Positions 1 through 13,248 of a stretch of 64,000 nucleotides of DNA are shown piece after piece. The position numbers and the translations under genes were made by a program. Source of the stretch: Dacryopinax spathularia (lineage: Eukaryota; Basidiomycota; Dacrymycetes; Dacrymycetales; Dacrymycetaceae). The first letter of the stretch is position 1. The number at the start of each line of letters is the position of its first letter. The DNA lies in NCBI GenBank assembly GCA_037974965.1, contig JBBPFI010000007.1, forward strand, positions 620,001 through 684,000, in the 5' to 3' direction. Under the pieces are notes generated by a model. The model was given only the letters and a program-made list of their open reading frames with translations. It made no database searches and had not been told where the DNA came from.

Positions 1-3000
1 TTCCTCCCATTCAGCAGAGTTCGGAGGAGGCAAATCAGGCGCAAATCTTTCTATTTGTGCACTGTTCGACGCGCGAGAGGAGGGTGCGTTTCGCATGTCT
101 TGCCCATTGGATGGAGGAAGACCATACGCGGATGCCGGAGCATCACCCGATGATGACGAGATGGTGGACTGAGCTGGCCGGGACCGAGAGCTCGGAAGTA
201 GAGTCGCACTTGTCGGCAAGGGTGCTGCGGACGTTGATGGCACGGTTCTCTCTCGCTGTCGGTGCGACTTCAGGTATTCGGCTTCTGCTCGTCGATCGCG
301 AACCCATGCCTTGCAATTTTCTCGAAGATCGTTGATATAACGAGCCATGCCATTATAGAACTGACTGGCGTCAGCAACAGAAGAAACTGCGAGCCCCACG
401 AACGTACGGTCAAGCCCTCGGTTAGGTTATTGAGAACTTCCGAATATCGGTGGTACGCAATGTCAAGCTCCTGCAATGCTCGCTCACGTTCCTTCATTGT
501 TGGGTCATTCAACGTAAGCTCCTCGAAGAGCAGGTTCTCCTCCTACACGCGTATAAAGGTTAGCATATATGCCAGAGTACATGACTGATGGACCACTAAC
601 TCGAATCTCGTCCAGACGTGCAGCCAATATTTCGGCTTGGTCGTTCAACCTATCCACCCATGGCTGGAATTTAGACAACAAGCTTTGGATAAGATCCTCG
701 AACATCTCCGGCTTTAAATCATCCATTCCAAGCAATCCCGCCTTGTGCACGATGTCGGCTTGTCCGTCCTCATCACTGGTGATAGCGTGTCGCGCCTGTG
801 AGACTAGTCGATTTCGATCCTCTCGAAGATCATCGAGGGACTCGAGTAGGACGCGTAACTGCCTGACATGGACCAGAGGTTGATGCTGCGTCGGGTCCTT
901 CCTGGCTTCAGCTCCCACGCTCGGAACATACTCCTCGAGTGCCTCCTGCAACGGGTCAGATCCTACATGCCTGCGCAGTGATGGATAGATGGCCCTTACA
1001 TCGCTTTGTTCCAGCTTTTCGATGATCTCTTCCCATTCTTCCCATTTCAATACGACCTGCTCATCTGACTCCCTCGCTTGTTGCATCAGCTTCGAGTACC
1101 GAGACGCCTGCTCAATAAGCACAGCGTTCGCTTCCTGCGATCTTGGGCGTTGTAAGCTGGGATTGGCGGCTCTTAAGCCCTCATCTTCGGACGCTTCCAG
1201 ATCCAAGATCTCGTACGCCTTCGACCAGTCAGAAGGGCTATCAAAGCTGCAGCGTACATGGACTCACATCATCAAGTATCTTCGCGTTGCTTTCAGCGAT
1301 CTTAGCAACATCGGAAAAGAGAGCCTGAACCCGCTTCAGTCCTCCCGCTTTCCGGACTTCCTCTGCCTTGCCTAGGAGGGAGGCTGGCAGACCGGTAGGA
1401 CGCTCAAGAGCATCGAGAGCGGCAGGAAGATTGAGCTCTTGCAGCGTCCTGATTCTGGGTGAGCGGTGGTAACGGGCAGCCATCATGCCAGCATACCTAG
1501 CAACGGTCTGTTCCAGTTCGTCGTTCTTCGCTACTATTTCTTCTTCCAGCCAATCCTTCTTCCTTTCTTGATAGACGACTGTCACGTTGTTTAATAAGGA
1601 TGTTTGACAGTCCAACTTCGATGCAACTTACAGATGGCGCGAGTGACAGCCCATGGCATTAGTTGCTCAAACAGCACCTTGCCACCCAAGGCCTTTCTTG
1701 GGTCCCGGATACCTTCAATGACTCCTGGTACGCTGACATTTCTCGCCTGTATCGGTGGCAACGATGACGCAGCCGGCACATCTTGATGATAGATAAGGTC
1801 ATTGTCGCGTTCAGCTCGCGCGAGGCTTTCGCTGACAGCCTTGGAGAGCGACTGTTGGGCGTTAGGAGAATTGAAAGATGACAGATACAACACGCACATT
1901 TATGTCATTGACCACCAATTGGTTCACACCTCGTTTTGGCACCGACAAACCTTTCTTGACGAATCCACTCGCGAGATGCAGTCGAGCAATCTCATCTCCG
2001 TATCGGTGTGCTTCGCTGTCAGCACTGGCCTGGCGGAACTGTGCAGCGGCGTGGAAGTGGTTGCGCTTGATGTCGATGTGGGATAACCATGCCTGGGATT
2101 GCGTCAGCTAGCAGGTATATGCGTATGATGATGGCGTCAACAGACAGGAGGAAAGCTGTCACTGATAGGTGGAGAAGCGGAGAACATGGCTTGATCCACA
2201 GAATCGTACAGCTCAGCGACCTGCAACACGATCAGAATTCATTCAAGGGTAGCGAGTATATGCGTACGGCGAGCGCTAATTTGGCTATTGTGGGATTCTT
2301 GAGAGTGCCACCTGGTCACTTGTTAAGAACGCAGATTCAAGTATGTAGCATAATGGCTTACCAGCTACAGCTGCTTGCCAGAAACATTCCTGAGCTTGCG
2401 CCAACATTAGGCGCTCAGCGACTTCCAGCCAATTCTCGGTCAAGTCTGCCGGCAGTGATTTACCGCCCAACGCCTCTTGCAGCACCGGGAGTTGCTCGAC
2501 ACGTAGAGTCCGAAATGCGCCGGCAGAGTTCTAGTCTCCGATAAGTGACCTGATCCAAGGGAATGATATTCAACCTGCGTACCTCAAGAGCCTTCTTAGC
2601 CCTCCCTATTGCTTCTGCCGTCTTTCGTCCTTCCTCTCCGGCTCGTGCACTCCACGCAGCTCCAAGGTTCCACAATACGTTACATATCTCCCAATGGAAG
2701 TTCGGCTCTGCTGGTGCAGGTGGAGCGGTTAGGGCGAAGGATGATGGCGGGAATGGAGGTTCATAGGGCAAAGGAGGCGGGAGAGACGGCGGCAATCTCT
2801 TCACGATGTGCAGGAGGTGCAACAGATATCTGGGTGAATGTCAGATGTTATCAAATGTACTGAAGACTGTGCATACGTCTGCAGAGCCTCTACTTTCTGA
2901 CTAGCCCGTTGCTCTATTCCGTCGAGAGCATTACTCCTCAGTCTGTCCAACTGTTCGATGTCCGCCCTGAACGCGTCAGGGTGTGTTGGTAGATTCTCAT

Positions 3001-3088
3001 GGATATACGTCCGTATGTTGGTAGCAAACGATACCGCGTGAGATACCTTTGGGGGTATAACCAGCTGGTTTATTGGTACTGGCGGCAT
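1..3088 (-). CDS. RIM20: pH-response regulator palA/RIM20 (BRO1-domain protein), 3' end cut by window edge
   Basis: Read leftward from the ATG at 3088, this spliced gene encodes an N-terminal BRO1 domain. It opens with a segment containing HPDAFRADIEQLDRLR, followed by NVLWNLGAAWS and the hallmark MLAQAQECFWQAA. A middle stretch, DNDLIYHQDVP, is typical of the palA/ALIX type. A long helical V-domain with coiled-coil heptads follows, then a Ser/Pro-rich tail ending in PPPNSAEWEE at the edge. In fungi palA/Rim20 is the scaffold that binds ESCRT-III and the Rim101/PacC transcription factor during alkaline pH signalling; that role is family knowledge. The N-terminal residues fit palA better than vacuolar Bro1, but Bro1 is the alternative. 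The stop codon and last part lie outside the window. Its start is divergent from the arrestin-like gene, and arrestin-related proteins also act in the Rim pathway, which may be coincidence. Confidence 0.85.
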
Positions 3089-3401
3089 GGTGGTCGTTCG
3101 ACAAGCCGGTGACTGTCCCCAGTATTGCCAGAAAGAAGCATCAACCGGACATGACGTGCAACGACCCTGAGCTGTCCCTTACATAAACACGCCCACGCGG
3201 TCGCCTTCTTTCCACCTTCCTTCTCCTGTTCCGCCTCGCGACTTGCACGCTCACTTTGACGGAGTACGCTAATGATGGACCACGTACAGCCTATCTCTGC
3301 TCTCTTTCTCTCACTATATTCTCGCTCGAGTCATCGTATACCCTTGTCAACTGCTTTGTCCCAAGTACCTGGCTAGCTCAGAACGATTAGAATAACCCAA
3401 C
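3089..3401. promoter_or_regulatory. Shared promoter region between palA/RIM20 and the arrestin-like gene
   Basis: This is a 313-nt gap between two divergent start codons. It contains pyrimidine-rich tracts (about 3210-3240 and 3293-3325), which are common core promoter features in basidiomycetes. No open frame with family resemblance was seen. Confidence 0.5.
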
Positions 3402-5230
3402 ATGAGCTCAGACGACTCTATTGAAGACGGAACCTTTCCCGTGATATCGTCACACCCTGATCTTTTGTTCGACTTCGAAATCGATACCGAGCCTGCTGTT
3501 GCCGGTGGAGAGCTCGGCGGATGGCTGATCATGGACTGCCAAGCGGAGCCCGGGACTCTAGCAATCGGCGACCTGGTCCTCTATGTAGTCGGCCGGCAGA
3601 TTCTTCGTCTGCCTGGAGAACATAATCGCTTCGAGCACCTGGAGCACTTTCATTGCGAACGTGTTTTCCAAGCACCGTCGCTGGAGCCTTGCAATGCCGT
3701 CGATCCAGACATGGCAATGGAACTGGATATACCTGCCAATTTTTACCCAGCCAGGCAAGGAGAGACACGATTTCCGTTCTGTATCAACTTGCCGCCTTGG
3801 CTGCCCGCAAGTATTGACTTCGAGTCGGGTGTGGCCAGAGTTTTGTATGAGGCGAGGAAGATTTCTCTCTAACAAAACAACTACTCATCGAATCCTAACA
3901 GCTTCGTGCGAGCGCTACGTTATATGATTTCTCGGACGGATCGCAGCTCGTCCAAACTTGGCCTGTCCAGATCGTGGAGGCCCCTATGCAGTTCGAGATC
4001 ATCGGTCCTGTGAAGGCGAAAGACGGAGGGCTCAACCTCAAAGCTACCATATACGACGAACTCGTCGTAGACAGAGAGATTGGCGTCGTCGTGGAGGTAC
4101 ACAACACTTCTCGAAGAACAGTACGTACATCCCACCTTCGCTTGCTAATTTCCTGAAAAATGTCAGATCTCGTCAATGGGCATCACGTTCTACCATCATC
4201 TGACCGTATCCTCCAATGGTTCGCCTCCTTTCGAGACTGTTCGCGAGCTTCACACGGAGCGCTTCGACGATCGGCACTATCGGATCCATCCTGAAGAGTC
4301 AGCAAAGATGACGCTGCCGGTCAAAGTGCCCAATTTCACCTGGGGATGCAGTGGATACAGGCAGCAAGGGGTCGATGGACTTTTCAAAGTGCAGACGTTG
4401 ATGGCTGTCTCGGTCAGCACACATGGGATGCCGTCAGTACACTCATACCTCGCGTGCTTCTGCTGAGCTGACAAATTACTCGGAACCTCAGAGATTCTCG
4501 GCTCATCCTTCCAGTGGAGGTCATCCATCCTGTGGCTGCCTTGTCTCGCAGAACACAAGTACCCTATCGTCCCAAAGAAATATCGCCTTCCAAAGAGCCT
4601 GTCAAACCGTTGAGGATATCGGACAACCGGGCGAAAAGGGGGCACCGCGCTTACTCCCCCTTGCCGCCTCCCAAGCCAACCTCGACAAGGACGCCACCCG
4701 TCCCGATTCGCAGTCCTGGTGGTTCAGCCCGTGGACCTTCGCCTCTCGTTAGTCCAACGCCGGTACGCGGCAGGTCGGGCTCGTTCGGCCGACCTGGCCC
4801 GTTTTCCGAAGATGTTCGACATCTCGAAGAAGTCGTGCAAGGAGGGTACGACGTCCCGAGGGCGTCCCCGTTCAGAGCGCCGCTTGACTCGTCAGAGGAA
4901 GAGTCTCTGTTGCTGGAACAGAAGGCGAAGAGGGATGCGGCGCGCACCCAGCGCTGGGCAAACATGAAGGCGCCTCCCCTCCCGGCGCGGTTGGTCGTGC
5001 GCCATCCCCGCGCGTTGAACGAGAACGACCGCGACGGACCTACGCCCATGCCTCTCTTTCAGAGGGCACCAGGTACCGGCAGGCCGGCTGCTTCAAGAAC
5101 GCTGTCTGTGCGCAATCCGTCGCATGAACCTACGACCATGAAGGAGAGCGACGATGATGGCGATATTGTCGTTTACCAGCCGCCTCATGCGATTAAGGCT
5201 GCCCAGTTTATAGCGGCCCTCTCTCCTTGA
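3402..5230 (+). CDS. Arrestin-like (ART/alpha-arrestin type) protein
   Basis: The ATG at 3402 opens a protein rich in beta-strand sequence. The first exon ends near 3868. After a short intron the frame resumes with LRASATLYDFSDGSQLVQTW, and later exons give KMTLPVKVPNFTWGCSG and a second beta-sandwich. The layout of two beta-sandwich halves followed by a Pro/Ser/Arg-rich disordered tail (about 4560-5227) is that of fungal arrestin-related proteins. These usually recruit Rsp5-type ubiquitin ligases to membrane cargo. I did not see an obvious PPxY motif, so the ligase link is unproven here. The tail has many SP and TP sites and an acidic ESDDDGD run close to the end. At least three short introns are needed. 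Family assignment rests on fold-like sequence pattern, not on a diagnostic motif. Confidence 0.6.
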
Positions 5231-5428
5231 TTCCGTTTTCAGATTTCTGTTGTGTATAGGAATAAGCCTATTAGGAGATGCAAGTGGTAATACAAAAATG
5301 GTGTGGAAACTGTCATCAACCAGTACAGGGAACGCATTCGTCATCCGACTCTCCTCATCCCACCCCAATCTTCCACCCATCTCCCCTCCAGGATAGCCGG
5401 GAAAAACAAAGCGCAGAATGTCTCACGT

Positions 5429-5808
5429 CTATTTGGCCTTGCCATCCAGCTTTTCCAAAAGATCTTTTGCCTCGTTGATCTTGCTGGCAAGGTATGGTGA
5501 TCCTCCACGGTCAGGATGGTTGGCAAGCATGATGTGCCGATGAGCATCCTTTAACCGATTTCGAATAGTTGCGTTATCCCTGCCAATATCGTCAGAGGCG
5601 CATCTCACCGAAATGCTTCAAATGGGACGAACTTGAGACCCAGGATGGCAATAGCCTCCTTCCTATCCATCTTCGCCTTAAATCCGCCCTTCACCCACTC
5701 CTCCTGAGCAGCCTTTCCTATCCTCAGCGCTCCAGTCCGAATGAGATGTCTGCCGGCGAGAATAGCGCCCAAGCCAGCAGCAGTGCCAAGGATGAGAGGT
5801 GTCGCCAT
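5429..5808 (-). CDS. PAM18: Mitochondrial import motor J-protein Pam18/Tim14
   Basis: The ATG at 5808 begins [19 protein letters not shown], a single hydrophobic membrane helix. It is followed by the Pam18 linker and a short J domain with the HPD motif ([12 protein letters not shown]) and the conserved [12 protein letters not shown] 53-nt intron (5580-5632) joins ILGLK to [14 protein letters not shown] exactly as expected for the family. The product is about 108 residues, normal for Tim14. Pam18 sits in the inner mitochondrial membrane and stimulates the ATPase of mtHsp70 during matrix protein import (family knowledge). An upstream in-frame ATG at 5871 would add 21 residues without a clear purpose, so the inner start was chosen. 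It is divergent from the SGD1 homologue, with 286 nt between starts. Confidence 0.93.
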
Positions 5809-6094
5809 TTGATACCAAGTGCGTGATTCGGTTTGTGTGTTTCGTTCAGTGCTGGTCATGCAACGGTGCACGAGTGGTCGATGTGCTGGTAAGCTGTTGA
5901 GAGCGAAGGAGCTGACGGCAGCCGCTGCCGTTGCCGAAGGAGAATATCAGCGGCACTGCCACTTATGGGCGCTTCTCGAAACGCGAAATTTGGTGGGCAC
6001 CGATCATTGCCCGATCACAGTCCCTGAGCGCCCGTCGTTTTTGGGAGGCGTCGTACATTTGAGGGACGCATCACCTCCTCAGCGTACGTGAACC

Positions 6095-9000
6095 ATGCCG
6101 CCTCGCCGATTCAATGCGGGTCCGAAGCTGCCTGCAGCATTGAGGGATGAGATTGCTGAGCGAGGTATGATCGAATGTACTGCAAATGTTACTCGAGATT
6201 GACTAGCAACGCAGAGCGTGCGGATGGACGACGACCCCGCACCCAGTTGAACCGCAAAGAGGCTCGGAAGGAGCAACGTCAAGCTAAGAAAGAACGGAAG
6301 GCGGAACACTTCTCGCATCATCATTCTCCCTCCCAACCTCGGAATGCGAACGGCCTGAAGCGAGCCGCAGCGGAGGCACCGATCGAATCAACCCACAAGA
6401 AGCGCAAGCTTAACGACGGACAAGCGAATGTGCCCGCTAAGAAAGCAGTGCGGTTTGCTAAGGATGAAAGCGAGGATCGCCCCTCTAAAGGCGGGAAAAC
6501 CGCTCTGGAGAAGATGGCGGAACGGCTAGACAAGAGAAAGGCGCCGAGTGTCCCAGCGTCTACTACGAGCTCTTTCCCCAAAACTCAGGCGGAGATCGAG
6601 GAGGATGCTCGCATTGCACGATATGAGAAGCTTCTTGCTCAAGGAGAAGGCAGCGATGAGGAGGATGGTCTTGACGGTGCGTACCTCTCATGAACAGTGA
6701 GGTGCAATCCTGAACTCCACCTAGATCTCATTTCGTTTGCCGACAAGATTGCGTTTTCCAGCTTGAGTGTAAGTGTGCCTTACTGTGGAGTGAGCTGGCA
6801 AATCTAAGACTGGGCTGTAGAAATCGGATTTGGTGGAGAGCAGCGAGGGCGATGAGGAGTCAGCAGGCGAAAATACGGAGGACGACGACGACATGGATGA
6901 GGAGGAGCAAGAGGAATACGTGATCAATGCCGAGGAGGACGACTCGGACGAAGACGATTCAGAGGAGGACTCTGAGGAAGAAGACTCCGAGGGACAATAC
7001 GACTCAGAGGAGTTCCATGGCTTCGGAGATGAAAACGAGCCGTCGGAACCTGCAGACGCTTCACCTGCAAAGCCGGTGTCCGAAGCTCCCCAGCTGCCGA
7101 GGACGGCTGGCGCTTACGTCCCACCGCATCTACGAGCGAAACAGGCTGCGGCGGGCTCAAACACCGTGACGCCGGAGCAAGCCAAGCTGAAGCGTCAAGC
7201 ACAAGGTCTCCTCAATCGGTGAGTGATCCCTCATTGATCGGAATACAACTAATTTGCGGAAAGGCTGAGCGAGCAGAACATCGCGTCCATCTTGAGCGAG
7301 ATAGAAACACTGTACAGGAATTTCAGCAGGAATGGTTTGTCGCGATTGCTACCTACTTGAAACCAGACTGACGACACCAGATGTGACCACTACTCTTACG
7401 AATCTCGTGCTCGAGACGATATCATCGCGTTCCAACCTCCTCGATTCTTTTGTCATCTTATATGCGGCGCTCATCGCAAGCTTGACCAAGATTATCGGAA
7501 TTGAATTTGGTTCGCACGTTCCATGTGTTCTTGAACGTATGCTGACGACGAAGCAGGTGCGAGCTTCGTGCATGAACTCGTCACGTCCTACAAAAAGCAT
7601 TTGTCGGTATTGAAAGCTGCTCCGCCTTCGGATTCAGGGGAAGAGGAGCGGGGAAAAGAATGCACCAACCTGATCGTCCTCCTTTCGGAGCTGTACAACT
7701 TCCAGGTTATCTCCTCCGTCCTGTTGTACGACGTGATTCGTGACTTGCTAGAGGGGGACTTGGCGGAATTTAACGTTGAGCTGCTCCTCAAGTTGCTCAA
7801 GAGTGCGTTATCGACACCATTGTCTCCGAAAACCCTCTTATTGACGTGGCGCAGATTCCGGCCCACAATTGCGACACGATGACCCAAAGGCATTGGACGA
7901 CATTGTCAAGATTGTCCAGCAGAAAACGGCGACGTCATCGCAGACGCTGGGCTCACGAACGAAGTTCATGCTCGAGACGCTGGCAAATCTGAAGAGCAGC
8001 AAGTCCAAAGCTGTTCAGAATCAAGCTGTCGCAGCGGAAGCCACCACTCGGATGAAGAAGTTCCTGGGTGGACTCAGCAAGACGCATACAAGTGAGGATC
8101 TGTACCCCGCATAATCGCATTCAGCTGACCCACCATGCAGTCCGATCGCACGAAAGTCTGCGAGTTACGCTCGCTGACCTCCTATCTTCCGATCAAAAGG
8201 GGAAGTGGTGGCTAGTTGGTGCAGCATGGGCCGGTGATCCACTTGTCGATCGCCAGGTGGAAGTGGCGGAGGAGAAAGCGTCGGCCGCCTCCGAGAGCGC
8301 CATCCTGAAACTGGCAAAGAAGCAAGGGATGAATACGGACGTCCGGCGCAAGATATTTGTTGCTTTGATGACCAGCGAGGTATGTCGTCAGGCTTGTTCT
8401 CAGACGTAACCTGATCGAGAGCAGGACTACGTGAACGCTCGCGAGCGGCTGGATCAGCTGCATCTTTCGGAAGTGCAGCAGCGAGAGATTATCCGGGTTC
8501 TGCTCCATTGCTGCGGGACAGTACGTTGGTGAATGAAGTTGTCGGTAATGGACACTAACTTCGCAGCAGGAGAAAGTCTACAACCCCTTCTATGCTCTTG
8601 TAGCGCAAGAGCTCTGCAAGGCCTCCCACTCTCATAAAGTGACGCTGCAATTCTGCCTCTGGGACTTCTTGCGAGAACTTGGCGAGACAGAAGTCGGCGG
8701 TGCCGAGATCGTCAAATCTGCAAGCGCTCGGGAGGATGTGGTAGAATTCGACGTGTCCACCAACAAGAGCAGGATGGAGAATCTTGCAAAAGCCTTTGCC
8801 TGGCTTGTGGCGAAGGGTGCCTCCAATTTGATGATCTTCCGGGTATGCAAGTGGCCGCGAGCACCAGAATGAGGCCGCTAACCGTTTCTCAGCCCGTGAA
8901 CTTCACTGCACTGCAGCCGCGGACCATCAAGTTCTTCCAGACTTTCCTTGTCTATATGATCCTGGACACGCAGCTTCGTGCTCCGATTATCGACATATCC

Positions 9001-9228
9001 GAAAAAATAGCACTTCCCAAGAAACGCAATGAAGAAGCGCTCGAGCAAGTGGTTATCAAGGCTGCAAGCAACGGCGGGCTTGCGAAAGGCTTGATCTACT
9101 TCATCCGCAAACTTCCACCGCCTACTGAAGAGTATCCGACTGCTGTGGCGGATACCATAGAGTGGGGTTTAGAGGTTATTAGAGACACCCTGAAGACCGG
9201 CATGGATTTAGCGGCAACCCTCTCATGA
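6095..9228 (+). CDS. SGD1: Nucleolar MIF4G/MA3-domain protein SGD1 (NOM1 homologue)
   Basis: The ATG at 6095 starts MPPRRFNAGPKLP. A basic region with KKRKLND-type nuclear signals follows, then a long Asp/Glu-rich stretch (about 6835-7010). The segment TAGAYVPPHLRAK precedes a MIF4G domain (LLNRLSEQNIASILSEIETLYR and VLLSELYNFQVISS). A C-terminal MA3 region follows (EDYVNARERLDQLHL, and VTLQFCLWDFLRELG). This order is that of Sgd1/NOM1, a nucleolar factor needed for 18S rRNA maturation that binds the DEAD helicase Fal1/eIF4A3 (family knowledge). At least eight short introns interrupt it, for example after GAGCGAG at about 6164. The stop is at 9226-9228. Domain order, acidic linker and motif wording all agree, so confidence is high. 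Confidence 0.92.
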
Positions 9229-9493
9229 TGATACCTTTCTATCCTTATCCAAGTTAGGAGACAATCCGATGTTCATTGTTGTCGTGTATTAGCGGGTCCC
9301 ATCCACTCTCAATCCGTAGATATTCCCTGTCTGATCGTCTGAGGGCAAAGCTTACGAGTGAAAACGCTAGATGTCCACGATCCGCGGGCCACCAAGTATG
9401 GATCGGGAACATATCACAGCAATCTTGGATGAGTCTATCGCTACTGCACAGAGAATAATCCATGATCAGAGTAAAATGGAATCATCTGGTCCA

Positions 9494-10498
9494 TCATGAC
9501 GAGGCTGAGGCGTTTGATTTGACAAATGCCGTCGTGCTGACGACCGTCCCCGTCTGTCCTCCAAAGCTGAAAGATCTATGTTGCACACGCGAACTGGTCG
9601 TCTATTAGTGACGGAGCGAAGACCATCAAGAAGAATGACTAACTGAAATCGTAATCCTGATGCCGTAGTCTCGAAGAGGTTGCGTATCTCGCTCTCAGTA
9701 AAATTGCAGGCTGTAAGTACGGATCAGGCCGCAGTCCAGAAGTGGGTCGTGCGCGAGCACATACATGTTATCAGAAGGAGTCCTCCTTCCTTCAACAGGG
9801 CACCGACCTTGACCGGGTATAATCGAGAAGCAGGTTGCTCCAGTTGTTCGTACTCTCCTAGAGAGACGGCATCGAAGGTGCCCTTGTCAAGAACGAGGTC
9901 CCAGCCATCCTCCATACTTTCGAGACGTTCGGGGTGGTCGAACAGGATATCACATTGCTTGAAGGTTATCTCCGACATGCCTCGATGCTCTGCGATCGCC
10001 CGAGCGAGTTCCACAGAGTGATGGCTATAGTCTACACCGCATAGTCGGTTTGCTGGGTATCCGGCTTCCGCCAAGCCAAAAAGCGTAACTCCGTTTCCGG
10101 TGCCAATGTCCAGGACATAAGGAGGATCCGGAGAAGGTGGTGCATTTTCGAGAGCCCATTCTACCATCTTCTCCAGGACATCTTCGCCAAACCTGAACAG
10201 GTGTGATGAATATTATTCATTATTCCGCGGATCAAACGGATCCCTTACCAAACTTCTCCTTCATCCGCAATTTCGTGAAAAGTTCCGATCTCCCTTTGGT
10301 ACACCTCATCCCAACTAGACGCAGTTCAGAGCACCAGCACATATCAAACAACATGCCTACTTACTGTTGTTTAGTGCCCAGCCGAGACGGGTTGAAGTCT
10401 ACTATAGACGATGATGAAGCGTCTGTGTCGGTCATGTATGAACTGTCTGTTGAAGAGGAAGCATACGTCGGCGAGAGCCGATCGGCTGTTGAAGCCAT
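9494..10498 (-). CDS. EFM4: Protein-lysine N-methyltransferase EFM4 (METTL10 family)
   Basis: The ATG at 10498 gives MASTADRLSPTYAS. The family signature LGTKQ-(intron)-YWDEVYQREI and GEVWFGEDVLEKM follows. The class I SAM-binding site is VLDIGTGNGVTLFGLAEAG, then GVDYSHHSVELA and the catalytic-site-like WDLVLDKGTFDAV. The last exons read SCNFTESEIRNLFETT and SFSFGGQTGTVVSTTAFVK, ending with TGA at 9494-9496. EFM4/See1 methylates a lysine of translation elongation factor 1A (family knowledge). Four or more introns are needed. The start codon lies only 28 nt from the outermost ATG of the divergent PLP-binding protein gene, so the two must share one compact promoter. Confidence 0.9.
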
Positions 10499-10526
10499 CG
10501 GAACCCGCGGGGGATGCGCGACGTAG

Positions 10527-11584
<1,058 letters not shown>

Positions 11585-11646
11585 TCTGCGGTATATCGAG
11601 GTTAATTCCATCAGAGTATGTAATACAGTCGGAGTATGCTGGTAAT

Positions 11647-13248
11647 CTACGTCGCGCTGCCGAAGATCGTGTAACGACGGCAGATGCTAGGCCCAACCTC
11701 ATCGTAATCGGCTTTTGTGTGACAGTACGAGTAGAACTCGGGCTATATCGAGGTGTCAGTAGCGACATGGACAATATGACAGATAGACTTACCAGAGAAG
11801 CCAGAAGAGAGCCACCAAACCAGACAGCATATCTGCTCACAGATCAGTCCTGAGTCGACGGGGACAACTTGGTATATGTGCACCTCTGACGCTTGTGCGA
11901 GATCACGTTGACCTCCACTCCGGACGAGCGCATATGCGCACCACTCGCAACCTCACTCTCAGCCACCCGCTTATCCACGATCTGCTTCAGATCTCGCCGT
12001 AACCGCTGACCGAAATGATCGAACATAGTGGAACCGCCGGACAGCACAATGTTGCGGTACAAACCACGTCGAACGTCGATTGGCGATTGCTGGATAACGT
12101 TGTCAACCACTTCTGGGAGAGGGGTGAGGAAGTCGGAGGAGTAGATTTCGGGGTTAAAGAAGATCTCAGGCGCGAGGAAGCGTTCGTAGCCGACGTCGAT
12201 GCCGTATTTCTGTGAATAGTCATGTTAGCAAACTGTCTAGTCACCATCGACATGGCGTACCCGGCCCGTCACGCTATGCTCGCCCTCGTACCGCTCAAAA
12301 TACTTGTACGGCTCCGCATCGTACTTCCGGAACTCCTTGACAATGTCCTGGCACACATAGCTGTAATCCTCCTTAATCTTCTGCGCCACCCTAAGCTGAT
12401 CTTCCGGAGGGATCGTAGCGGTTTCTCCTCGCTCACGCAGTAGTTGCTGGACGAAGGCAGTGATGTCACGCCCAGCGATGGGGATGTGCTTGATGGCACT
12501 TCCAATCACATAGCCCTCCGCACAGGGGATGACGTGGGTGACACCGTCACCAGAGTCGATAACCGTTCCGGTGAGCGTCCGGTCGGTGACCTTATTGGAA
12601 GACCAGGATGCTGCGAGGGCAAGGACAGCTTGGACAGCGATGTACAGGCCTTGGATGTTGAAGGACTCAAAGAAGATCTCGGCGGTATTCTCTCGGTTCT
12701 CTGGAGGGTTGAGCGGTGGCTCGGTCTGTGCAAGATGTAAGCTGTCGTGCAACAGCCAAGGAGATTAGGGGCATACAAGGAGGAAGTAGTGATCCTCTGG
12801 CTCCGCCCTCAGATACTTGAAGATACTCTGCTCCCAGTACCTCTCCATATGATCCCAGTTCTCGATCAAGCCATGGCGAATCGGATAATGCACACCGTAT
12901 CCAGGCTTGGTGAACGCCTCATCGCCAATGAAGAAGTCGAGGTCCTCAATGCCGCGCTTTGAGGCCAGATGACCAGGCTTGGAGGGGATAGAAGGAGCAC
13001 GAGATGCGCCACCAGCGCTCTGTACCTGGTGCTCACGGGTTGCTATCGCAGTTGGGAATACGCTGCACCAGGTTGAGTGGAGAGTACACGGCGTCAATGA
13101 GCGTCAAGACTCACAAGGACGGATCGGAGTTGCCGGCGAAACTAACATAGATATCTCAGCATTATTGGGCTATGTTCCCCGCTGTTACGCACCCTATTTT
13201 AGAATACCCACTCCCATTGTCACTGATAATGGGTGCGAGGAGCGCCAT
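11647..13248 (-). CDS. ARP3: Actin-related protein 3 (Arp2/3 complex)
   Basis: The ATG at 13248 starts [19 protein letters not shown], split by an intron before FAGNSDPSF and [11 protein letters not shown]. Further exons contain [11 protein letters not shown], the region ending in [68 protein letters not shown] and [18 protein letters not shown]. The C-terminus is [35 protein letters not shown], ending GSAT with TAG at 11647-11649. The insertions and the [11 protein letters not shown] end separate Arp3 from actin and Arp2. Arp3 is one of the two actin-like subunits that form the template for branched actin filaments at endocytic sites. Six or more short introns interrupt the frame. It is divergent from the PEBP gene. 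Confidence 0.96.

Noticed and set aside
5580-5608. A 29-nt intron in PAM18
   Set aside because: The 53-nt intron 5580-5632 restores the conserved family alignment exactly.
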